NCBI GenBank assembly: GCA_964634385.1
Contig: CAZWIZ010000033.1
Location: 1 to 5,367, forward strand
DNA length: 5,367 nucleotides
Source: JAFGXW01 sp964634385
GTDB lineage: Bacteria; Bacillota_I; Bacilli_A; Izemoplasmatales; Izemoplasmataceae
Reading direction: 5' to 3'
The position numbers were made by a program, and so were the translations under genes. Below the pieces are notes generated by a model. It made no database searches. It had not been told where the DNA came from and worked only from the letters and a program-made list of their open reading frames with translations. Shown here piece after piece: positions 1 through 5,367 of this stretch (positions are counted from its first letter, which is position 1; each line of letters opens with the position of its first letter).

Positions 1-35
1 ATTAGTTTTTCTAATATATCATTAATTTCTTTCAT
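1..35 (-). CDS. 5' end of a gene cut by the window edge, possibly a MazG-like nucleotide pyrophosphohydrolase
   Basis: Only the first 11 codons are visible, reading MKEINDILEKL before the window ends. The ATG at 35-33 (complement) is preceded by an AAAAGG Shine-Dalgarno (complement of 45-50) with a 9-nt spacer. The gap to the stop of the preceding nuclease-helicase gene is 20 bp on the same strand, so the two are very probably co-transcribed. An in-frame ATG at 44-42 would add three residues, but the ribosome site directly abuts it, so the downstream ATG is preferred. As I remember the families, small MazG-type pyrophosphohydrolases often begin with a helix of this type (MKEI..I.EKL..F), and such genes are often found next to DUF2075 genes. 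That makes MazG the best guess, but eleven residues cannot prove it. That a gene starts here is much surer than its identity. Confidence 0.5.
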   Translation of the reverse strand, partial: MKEINDILEKL

Positions 36-44
36 ATTAATCAT

Positions 45-50
45 CCTTTT
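45..50 (-). promoter_or_regulatory. Ribosome binding site of the edge gene
   Basis: AAAAGG on the minus strand, within AAAAGGATGATT, lies 9 nt before the ATG at 35. It is the main evidence that a separately translated gene begins at the left edge. It sits in the 20-bp gap after the TAA of the upstream gene. Confidence 0.6.
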
Positions 51-55
51 CAAAA

Positions 56-1924
56 TTAAATAATCCTACTTAAAAAATAATCTTTAAGCTTCTCATCTTC
101 AAAATAAACATAACAACCCTTCATACCTCGTGTCATTAATGTTCTATATGTATTTCTAATAATTAAATCTATTTTATTGATTTTTTCAAAATCATTATTT
201 TTATATATTGTTTTCCAACCCTTAACAGACTGATCATTTTTAGATCTACTACTTACATCAGTTTGGACTGCATCATTAAAAAATAATAGATCTTTTCCAA
301 CTATAACACCTACATAATCGACTTCAAGTCCTTGTGAAGTATGAATACACCCTGCTTCATTTATTGAATTTTTAGCTATAATATACTTTTTACCATCACT
401 ATCTAAATTCCAACTCATTTTAAAGTTATATTTAGGAATATAAATATCATAATGATTTGGGTTATTTCTTTGTTTGGTAGGCCAATCCCAACAATATCCA
501 GCTAAAATCCTGGATTTATTGTTAATATTATTTTTTTTAATAATTTCATTTCGTAATTCATTAGGATCATCAAATACTTTGAAATCAAAATCAGTAGTAT
601 CTAATTTAACATTCGCAGTTTCTTTAATTCCTAATATATTATCTAGCCAAGCCAAGTAGCCATCACTGCCATTACACCTAAATTGCGAAGTTAATTCCAT
701 TTCATAAACTTCTGAGTTCAAACTATCTGCATACATTCTAATTTCATTTATATTTCCTATATCTTTTAGTGTAACCATTTGATCTTCATCTATAAAAAAT
801 AATGATACTTTTGATGAATGAATTATTTCTTTAATTTGATTTTCTCCTAAATTACCATAAAACCCACTTTTTTCATTAAGGCGATGCGCTTCATCAATAA
901 TTAAACAATCAAAAATATTTTCTTTAGCTCCAACAAATCCACCAGATCCTTTAAACAAATTATCGATAAAAGTTTTTTTAAAATCATTTTTAAGCAATGT
1001 TGAATATACTTCTCTTGGAGCAGAGTTTTTGGAAATATATTGAGTATTAAGTTGATCCTTAAGAAGTCTTACTAATAAATTTATTGCAATAACACTCTTA
1101 CCCGTTCCAGGTCCACCTTTAACAATAATTGTTCTTTTTACGCCGTTTGGATTGTTAATAACTAAATCTACAATATTTTCATATACAACTTTTTGATCAT
1201 CAATCATTTCAAATTCTTTATTCCCTTGTAACATTTTACTAACTGATTCAGCTAAAGATTTTGAAGGTCTAATTTTACCATGATCTATTCTATATAAAAT
1301 ATCTTTATTATCTCCATATTTAATATATCTCTTTATAAAATCAGAAAGCTTTGAACTATCATTTCTTAAAAAAGTCGGAGCTTTATCTAGATATTCTTGA
1401 TACCAAGAATCAAGAATTTCGTCTCCATGTGATTCTTTAATATAATTATGAAGATAACTACACGGATAAATATGAATATTATCATTTTGAACAGTTTCAT
1501 TATATTCAGTTATTAGTTTTGCATAAGTGTATGCTTGATGAGATGGGTGGTTTAATTCTCTTTCTTTTCCACCTACAAATGATTTTACTATTCCATCTTT
1601 ATGTGTTTTATGAGCATATTCCCACTGTTTAAGTTCAACAATAACAACACTTTCCTCTTTATTATCATCAAGTCCTGATATAATAAAATCTACTCTTTTT
1701 GAAGTGTTAGGAATTTGGTATTCAATCGCTACATTAGAATCATCAGGAACATTGCTACTAATAAGTATATTACTCATATACATCATAGAATTTTGCCATG
1801 ACCTAATTTCAGCTTTTGAAGTTCTTCCTATAGCATTCTTAAATTTAGAATATATTTTAGTTTCAATTTGATTATTAAGTACATCATTAACAAATCCCTT
1901 TTTGCTTTCTGTATAAATTATCAT
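56..1924 (-). CDS. PD-(D/E)XK nuclease-like / DUF2075 (Schlafen-type SF1) helicase fusion protein
   Basis: A 622-residue protein, probably a cytosolic ATP-dependent nuclease-helicase acting on DNA or RNA. The N-terminal part (about 1-200) has a PD-(D/E)XK-like pattern: E68, then D79 in KRVDFIISG, then E97-L-K99 in VVIVELKQW, and a RecB/Cas4-style Q130 in HPSHQAYTY. The C-terminal part (about 240-622) is a DUF2075 ATPase. It has Walker A GGPGTGKS (270-277), Walker B LIIDEAHR with D344/E345, a second acidic motif FFIDEDQ (376-382), a sensor-like SQFRCNG around Q414/R416, the late motif CIHTSQGLEVDYVG (from about 526), and the arginine-bearing YRTLMTRGMKG near the end (R599). The start is the ATG at 1924 because GGAGGG stands 5 nt before it and the N-terminus MIIYTESKKGF looks like the family's. 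A longer reading from GTG at 1978 would start about at the predicted transcription start. All core motifs look intact. The substrate is unknown; antiviral defence is inferred from context. It leads an operon with the gene at the left edge. Confidence 0.88.
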   Translation of the reverse strand: MIIYTESKKGFVNDVLNNQIETKIYSKFKNAIGRTSKAEIRSWQNSMMYMSNILISSNVPDDSNVAIEYQIPNTSKRVDFIISGLDDNKEESVVIVELKQWEYAHKTHKDGIVKSFVGGKERELNHPSHQAYTYAKLITEYNETVQNDNIHIYPCSYLHNYIKESHGDEILDSWYQEYLDKAPTFLRNDSSKLSDFIKRYIKYGDNKDILYRIDHGKIRPSKSLAESVSKMLQGNKEFEMIDDQKVVYENIVDLVINNPNGVKRTIIVKGGPGTGKSVIAINLLVRLLKDQLNTQYISKNSAPREVYSTLLKNDFKKTFIDNLFKGSGGFVGAKENIFDCLIIDEAHRLNEKSGFYGNLGENQIKEIIHSSKVSLFFIDEDQMVTLKDIGNINEIRMYADSLNSEVYEMELTSQFRCNGSDGYLAWLDNILGIKETANVKLDTTDFDFKVFDDPNELRNEIIKKNNINNKSRILAGYCWDWPTKQRNNPNHYDIYIPKYNFKMSWNLDSDGKKYIIAKNSINEAGCIHTSQGLEVDYVGVIVGKDLLFFNDAVQTDVSSRSKNDQSVKGWKTIYKNNDFEKINKIDLIIRNTYRTLMTRGMKGCYVYFEDEKLKDYFLSRII

Positions 1925-1929
1925 GAAAT

Positions 1930-1935
1930 CCCTCC
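1930..1935 (-). promoter_or_regulatory. Ribosome binding site that sets the start of the DUF2075 gene
   Basis: GGAGGG on the minus strand with a 5-nt spacer (ATTTC) to the ATG at 1924. This strong site favours the 622-residue protein over the 18-residue longer reading from the GTG at 1978, which has no comparable site in front of it. Confidence 0.8.
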
Positions 1936-1983
1936 AATTTACAGTAATTCTCTTAAAAACTACTATACATCTTTTCACTAGAA

Positions 1984-2012
1984 ATTATATCATTTTAAGT
2001 ACTAAAAATCTA
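1984..2012 (-). promoter_or_regulatory. Predicted sigma-A-type promoter for the leftward operon
   Basis: On the minus strand there is a perfect extended -10, TGATATAAT (complement of 1984-1992). At 17 bp upstream is a poor -35, TAGATT (complement of 2007-2012, three of six consensus matches). An extended -10 commonly compensates for a weak -35. Transcription would begin near 1977, giving a leader of about 50 nt before the ATG at 1924. This is a prediction from consensus only. Confidence 0.6.
1992..2009. promoter_or_regulatory. Imperfect 18-bp palindrome, possible operator
   Basis: ATTTTAAGTACTAAAAAT pairs at 16 of 18 positions around the centre AGTACT; only the pair 1997/2004 (A/A) breaks symmetry. 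It fills the spacer between the predicted -35 and -10 of the leftward promoter, where a bound repressor would block polymerase. The T and A runs make partial symmetry likely by chance in such AT-rich DNA, and no regulator gene is present in the window, so this is tentative. Confidence 0.3.
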
Positions 2013-2092
2013 TATGCTGATAGCAATAACTTAATAATTAATTTTTACCTTTTATATCCTCTCCTATTATTATTATAACTTTATAAAGAGTA

Positions 2093-2121
2093 TTTATCTT
2101 TTTATTAATAAATGATAGAAT
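2093..2121 (+). promoter_or_regulatory. Predicted sigma-A-type promoter for the NUDIX-restriction operon
   Basis: An extended -10, TGATAGAAT (2113-2121), lies 17 bp after a weak -35, TTTATC (2093-2098, three of six matches). Transcription would start near 2128, leaving a short leader of about 25 nt before the ATG at 2153. The 12-mer AAATGATAGAAT (2110-2121) differs at one base from the equivalent 12-mer of the divergent promoter. AT-rich surroundings offer other weak -10-like hexamers, so the exact position is uncertain. Confidence 0.5.
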
Positions 2122-2141
2122 ATATTTGAAGACATAACTAT

Positions 2142-2146
2142 GAGGT
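2142..2146 (+). promoter_or_regulatory. Ribosome binding site of the NUDIX gene
   Basis: GAGGT with a 6-nt spacer to the ATG at 2153. A nearer upstream ATG (2140-2142) overlaps this site and is out of frame, so 2153 is the start. Confidence 0.75.
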
Positions 2147-2152
2147 AACTTA

Positions 2153-2542
2153 ATGAAATACATTGAAGTAGTCGCAGCTGTTTTTAAAAACAGTGATAAT
2201 AAAATATTTTGTGCTAGAAGAAGAAACGACGGAGAGCTTGCTTTAAAATGGGAATTCCCGGGTGGAAAAATCGAAGTTGGAGAAACTCATGAAATAGCAT
2301 TAAAGCGAGAGATTAAAGAAGAACTAGATACAGAAATTGTAGTAAATAAGTTTATAACCACTGTTTCTCATCAATACAAATCCTTTCATCTTACAATGCA
2401 CGCATACTATGCTAGTATTATAAAAGGAGCTCTTACATTAAGTGAACATACTGATTCTAAATGGCTTAATAAAGAAGATTTATCGAAGTTAGATTGGGCT
2501 GAAGCTGATATACCAATAGTTAAAATATTAATGAAAAACTAG
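2153..2542 (+). CDS. NUDIX hydrolase, MutT/NudG-like (deoxy)nucleoside triphosphate pyrophosphohydrolase
   Basis: A 129-residue single-domain NUDIX protein, the usual length for MutT/NudG enzymes, which hydrolyse (d)NTPs to the monophosphate and pyrophosphate in the cytosol with Mg2+ held by the Nudix box. The box runs from G38 to about residue 60: G38, E44, then R52-E53-I-K-E56-E57. All catalytic acids are present; the conserved Gly after the EE pair is replaced by D59. WEFPGGK precedes the box. The N-terminus (MKYIEVVAAV) and the late ADIPIV segment (118-123) resemble E. coli NudG (CTP pyrophosphohydrolase), as I recall its sequence, more than MutT, which carries Asn at the base-recognition position where D119 stands here. 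NudG acts on CTP, dCTP, 5-methyl-dCTP and some oxidised nucleotides, so a cytosine-type substrate is plausible but inferred. The gene is first in a two-gene operon, 15 bp before the restriction enzyme gene. A housekeeping 8-oxo-dGTPase role is the main alternative. Confidence 0.9.
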   Translation: MKYIEVVAAVFKNSDNKIFCARRRNDGELALKWEFPGGKIEVGETHEIALKREIKEELDTEIVVNKFITTVSHQYKSFHLTMHAYYASIIKGALTLSEHTDSKWLNKEDLSKLDWAEADIPIVKILMKN

Positions 2543-2545
2543 AAT

Positions 2546-2551
2546 AGAGGG
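2546..2551 (+). promoter_or_regulatory. Ribosome binding site of the type IV restriction enzyme gene
   Basis: AGAGGG with a 6-nt spacer to the ATG at 2558, lying within the 15-bp gap after the NUDIX stop codon. It selects 2558 over the out-of-frame ATG at 2553 and supports translation from a shared transcript. Confidence 0.75.
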
Positions 2552-2557
2552 AATGTA

Positions 2558-5350
2558 ATGGATACAGAAAAAAGAATTGAGCCAAAATTAATCACAAATA
2601 ATAAAGAAAGTTCTTTTTACCAAGAACTTACTTCAAGTTTGCAAACTTGCAACAGATTCTTTTTTTCTGTTGCTTTTATTAATTATTCAGGTTTACAACT
2701 CTTACTTGATGCTTTTAAAGAACTGGATAACGCAAAAATACAAGGTAAAATAATAACTTCTACTTATTTAAACTTTACAGATATTAAATCATTAAGAAAA
2801 CTTATGGAATTTGATTATATTAAGTCAAAGATATATGTCGCTAATTCTCATAAAGGCTTTCACACTAAAGGATATATTTTCGAATATAACGACAGTTACA
2901 AAATAATTGTAGGATCATCAAATATTACTCAATCAGCTTTAAAATCTAATGTTGAATGGAATGTTAGATTTATTTCCAAAAAAAATGATGCTTTTATTTC
3001 CGAAATAATTAATGAGTTTAATACTTTATGGGAACTTACTTCTGAAATAAATGAGAACTTTCTTGAACAATATGAATCATTTCTAAATGAAATAAATGTT
3101 TTTGTAAAAAAAGAAAAAAGTATATTTAATCATACCGTTGAAATCATTCCTAATTCAATGCAATTAAGAGCTCTAGATAGTTTAGAATTACTAAGAAATA
3201 ACAATCAAAATAAAGCGCTTATAATTGCAGCAACCGGGACAGGTAAAACATATTTGGCTGCTTTTGATGTAAAAAAATTTAATCCAAAAAGAGTTCTTTT
3301 TGTTGTTCACAGAAGAATAATTTTAGAAGATGCAAAAGAATCATTTGAAAAAATTATGCCAGAAAAGTTTTCTACAATCTTTCAGGGTAGTAATAAAGAA
3401 ATAAACGCCGAATTTACTTTTGCCATGATTAATACAATTCAAAAAGAAAAAAATTATACATTATTTGCTAAAGACTATTTTGATTATATCATTTTAGATG
3501 AAGCACACAGATCATTTAGTGAGTCATATCAAAATATTATAAACTATTTCACACCTAAATTCTTACTAGGAATGACAGCTACTCCTGAAAGACCTGATGG
3601 AGGAAATATCTTTAACTTTTTTAATAATAATATTGCTTTAGAAGTAAGACTAAGAGATGCTCTTGAAGAAGATTTAGTAATCCCTTTCCATTATTTTGGA
3701 ATTACTGATATAACTACAGATTTATCAAATATAGACATATCTAAAATAGATGAGATAGCTGAAAAGTTATCAATTAAAGAAAGAGTAGATTTAATCATTG
3801 AAAAAATAGAACATTATGGACATTCAGATGCTAAAAGAAAATGCTTAGGTTTTTGTGCTACTAAAACCCACGCTAAATATATGGCTGATGAGTTTAATAA
3901 ATTTGGTTATCCTTCAATCTGTTTAACAGGAGAATCAAATGATATGGACCGAGAATCCGCAATAGCTAGGTTAGAAAGCGAGACCAATCCAATAGAATTT
4001 ATTTTCACAGTAAACATTTTTAACGAAGGGATAGATATTCCTAGTATTAATTTAGTTTTAATGTTAAGACCTACTCAATCTCCTATAGTTTTCACACAAC
4101 AATTAGGTAGAGGATTAAGAAAATATAACGGAAAAGAATTTCTCACAGTATTAGATTTTATTGGAAATCATAAAAAATCATTTTTAATCCCAATTGCTCT
4201 TTCAGGTTCTAAATATTATGATAGAGATTCCTTAAAAGTTCAAGTGTCTAATGATTTTGAAGATATTCCTGGATGTACTAATATTAAATTAGATAGAATC
4301 ATTAAAGAACAAATATTAAATCAACTTGATTCTGTTAATTTTAACAATATGGAATACTTAAGAAAGGAATATTTTGAATTTAAAAAAGTATTAGGAGGAA
4401 ATATGCCTTCGATAATTGATTATGCTTTATATGAGACATCCCCTGATCCTGTTAAATTTATATTAAAAGAAGGAAGTTATATAGAATTTGCTACAAAAAT
4501 GGAAAAGAAATCATTTATTATTTATGATGAAAAATCAATATCTATTTTAAGATCTATAGATAAAATGATTCCAATAAAAAGAATTAATGAATTTGTTATT
4601 ATAAAATATATATTAAATAATACAAAGATTACATTTGATATTGCAAAACAAGAAATCGCAAAAATAGTTTCAAATGTAGATATTAAATCAATAAAACATT
4701 CATTTAAATATCTAAGCGGTAATATTCTTGGAGAAAATGAAAAAAATGTTTTTTGGTATATTAAAGGAAATTCAAGAGATGAATTACACTTAACTACACC
4801 AATTATAACAAAATTTAAAAATTTAATTATTGATAGTCTTGATTATGGTATTTTAAGATATCAAGAAGAATTTGGAAAATTCGGACTCAATTATCCATAT
4901 TTAAAGAAATATACATATTACAAAATGAAAGATATGGGCTTTCTTACAAATTATCAAAAATCATTCGGAAGTATTAGAGGATCAGGTGTTTGGCGAAATA
5001 GTAATCATTTCTATTTATTTGTAGATCTTCATAAAGGAGAAGATATTCCAGAAGGAATAGATTACAAAGATAAATTAATATCAAAAACAAGAATGCAATG
5101 GCAAACTCAAAATAAAACTAGCCAAAATAGTGATACCGGGAAAGATCTTTGTCGTAACATAGAAAGAAATATCCATCTTCATATGTTTTTAAGAAAAGCA
5201 AAGAAGATTGGCACTCAAAAACTTGATTACATATATGTAGGTAAAGTAAATAGCCTTTCCTATGAAGGAAATAAACCTATCACTATCCAAATGGAGATTA
5301 TAGAACCTTTGTCTAAAAGAATTTTTGATGATTTAACGCTAATAGTTTAA
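2558..5350 (+). CDS. SauUSI-like type IV modification-dependent restriction enzyme (PLD nuclease - DEAD/H helicase - DUF3427)
   Basis: A 930-residue cytosolic protein with the domain order and approximate length of S. aureus SauUSI, an ATP-dependent type IV enzyme that cuts DNA containing 5-methyl- or 5-hydroxymethylcytosine. Domain 1 (about 1-180) is a PLD-family nuclease: H102-T-K104, then GSSN at 119-122 and a conserved-looking E133 in VEWN. Only one HKD motif is present, so the active site probably forms by dimerisation. Domain 2 (about 190-540) is an SF2 helicase: Q202 after an IIPNSMQ stretch, Walker A AATGTGKT (224-231), Ia VLFVVHR, DEAH (314-317), TAT (340-342), motif V near GIDIP (491-495) and motif VI QQLGRGLR (514-521). 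Domain 3 (about 545-930) matches DUF3427, ending in the signature pieces MQWQTQNKTS (846-855), HLHMFLRK (873-880), YIYVGKV (891-897) and GNKPI (904-908). This part is thought to read the modified base. All motifs look intact and the gene is full length. A type I or III restriction subunit is unlikely: there is no methylase or specificity gene nearby. The exact target site cannot be read from sequence. Confidence 0.92.
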   Translation: MDTEKRIEPKLITNNKESSFYQELTSSLQTCNRFFFSVAFINYSGLQLLLDAFKELDNAKIQGKIITSTYLNFTDIKSLRKLMEFDYIKSKIYVANSHKGFHTKGYIFEYNDSYKIIVGSSNITQSALKSNVEWNVRFISKKNDAFISEIINEFNTLWELTSEINENFLEQYESFLNEINVFVKKEKSIFNHTVEIIPNSMQLRALDSLELLRNNNQNKALIIAATGTGKTYLAAFDVKKFNPKRVLFVVHRRIILEDAKESFEKIMPEKFSTIFQGSNKEINAEFTFAMINTIQKEKNYTLFAKDYFDYIILDEAHRSFSESYQNIINYFTPKFLLGMTATPERPDGGNIFNFFNNNIALEVRLRDALEEDLVIPFHYFGITDITTDLSNIDISKIDEIAEKLSIKERVDLIIEKIEHYGHSDAKRKCLGFCATKTHAKYMADEFNKFGYPSICLTGESNDMDRESAIARLESETNPIEFIFTVNIFNEGIDIPSINLVLMLRPTQSPIVFTQQLGRGLRKYNGKEFLTVLDFIGNHKKSFLIPIALSGSKYYDRDSLKVQVSNDFEDIPGCTNIKLDRIIKEQILNQLDSVNFNNMEYLRKEYFEFKKVLGGNMPSIIDYALYETSPDPVKFILKEGSYIEFATKMEKKSFIIYDEKSISILRSIDKMIPIKRINEFVIIKYILNNTKITFDIAKQEIAKIVSNVDIKSIKHSFKYLSGNILGENEKNVFWYIKGNSRDELHLTTPIITKFKNLIIDSLDYGILRYQEEFGKFGLNYPYLKKYTYYKMKDMGFLTNYQKSFGSIRGSGVWRNSNHFYLFVDLHKGEDIPEGIDYKDKLISKTRMQWQTQNKTSQNSDTGKDLCRNIERNIHLHMFLRKAKKIGTQKLDYIYVGKVNSLSYEGNKPITIQMEIIEPLSKRIFDDLTLIV

Positions 5351-5367
5351 TCACTAATAAAATATTT

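Noticed and set aside
531..538. A8 tract (minus strand) in the DUF2075 gene, and a similar A8 tract at 2978-2985 in the restriction gene, as possible phase-variation sites
   Set aside because: Both encode ordinary Lys-Lys-Asn codons in a very AT-rich genome where A7-A8 runs are common; neither frame is disrupted and the tracts are short for slippage-based switching.
474..659. A 61-codon plus-strand open frame
   Set aside because: It lies wholly antisense to the conserved DUF2075 coding region, has no recognisable domain and no good ribosome site; it is a shadow of the real gene.
1925..1978. An 18-residue N-terminal extension of the DUF2075 protein from a GTG at 1978
   Set aside because: It lacks a ribosome site, the predicted transcription start is at about 1977, and a strong GGAGGG stands 5 nt before the ATG at 1924, whose N-terminus looks like the family's.
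2057..2064. A GGAGAGGA ribosome-site-like sequence on the minus strand inside the control region
   Set aside because: No start codon with a meaningful open frame follows it at a usable distance; the frames close almost at once.
2065..2076. (TAT)4 triplet repeat between the promoters
   Set aside because: Only four units in an AT-rich intergenic stretch; expected by chance and not placed in a promoter spacer.
2558..5350. Reading the large protein as an HsdR or Res subunit of a type I or III restriction system
   Set aside because: The nuclease domain is PLD-type rather than PD-(D/E)XK, the C-terminus is DUF3427, and there are no modification or specificity genes beside it.
5351..5367. A transcription terminator after the restriction enzyme gene
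   Set aside because: Only 17 bases remain and no hairpin with a T-run can be formed from them; any terminator lies outside the window.

Overview
The window is strongly AT-rich in both coding and intergenic DNA. Arginine is mostly encoded by AGA, Shine-Dalgarno sites are good (GGAGGG, GAGGT, AGAGGG), and tryptophan is read from TGG in the standard code. This fits a low-GC Bacillota-type bacterium (or a similarly AT-rich relative). The sequence alone does not identify the genus. Apart from one control region of about 230 bp, everything is protein-coding. No tRNA, rRNA, insertion sequence, CRISPR array or attachment site was seen.

Layout: two transcription units diverge from a shared region at about 1925-2152. 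Leftward (minus strand) lies a large nuclease-helicase gene (56-1924) with an N-terminal PD-(D/E)XK-like nuclease domain and a C-terminal DUF2075 (Schlafen-type SF1) ATPase. It is followed after 20 bp by the first codons of another gene (1-35), which runs off the window. Rightward (plus strand) lies a two-gene operon. It has a small NUDIX hydrolase of the MutT/NudG type (2153-2542) and, after 15 bp, a 930-residue protein with a PLD nuclease, a DEAD/H helicase and a DUF3427 domain (2558-5350). That last architecture is the one of SauUSI, the ATP-dependent type IV restriction enzyme of Staphylococcus aureus that cuts DNA containing 5-methyl- or 5-hydroxymethylcytosine.

How the genes may work together (inference): this looks like a piece of a defence locus built from two nuclease-helicase proteins. 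The right-hand unit would destroy foreign DNA carrying modified cytosine. Its NUDIX partner resembles E. coli NudG, known to hydrolyse (5-methyl-)dCTP, and could keep modified nucleotides out of host DNA so the host is not cut. The left-hand gene has the same logic of nuclease plus helicase. The 11 visible residues of its downstream partner look like the start of a MazG-like nucleotide pyrophosphohydrolase. If so, the window shows two back-to-back modules, each pairing a nuclease-helicase with a nucleotide-pool enzyme. Both promoters have near-identical extended -10 elements, and an imperfect palindrome lies over the leftward promoter, hinting at shared or coordinated control.
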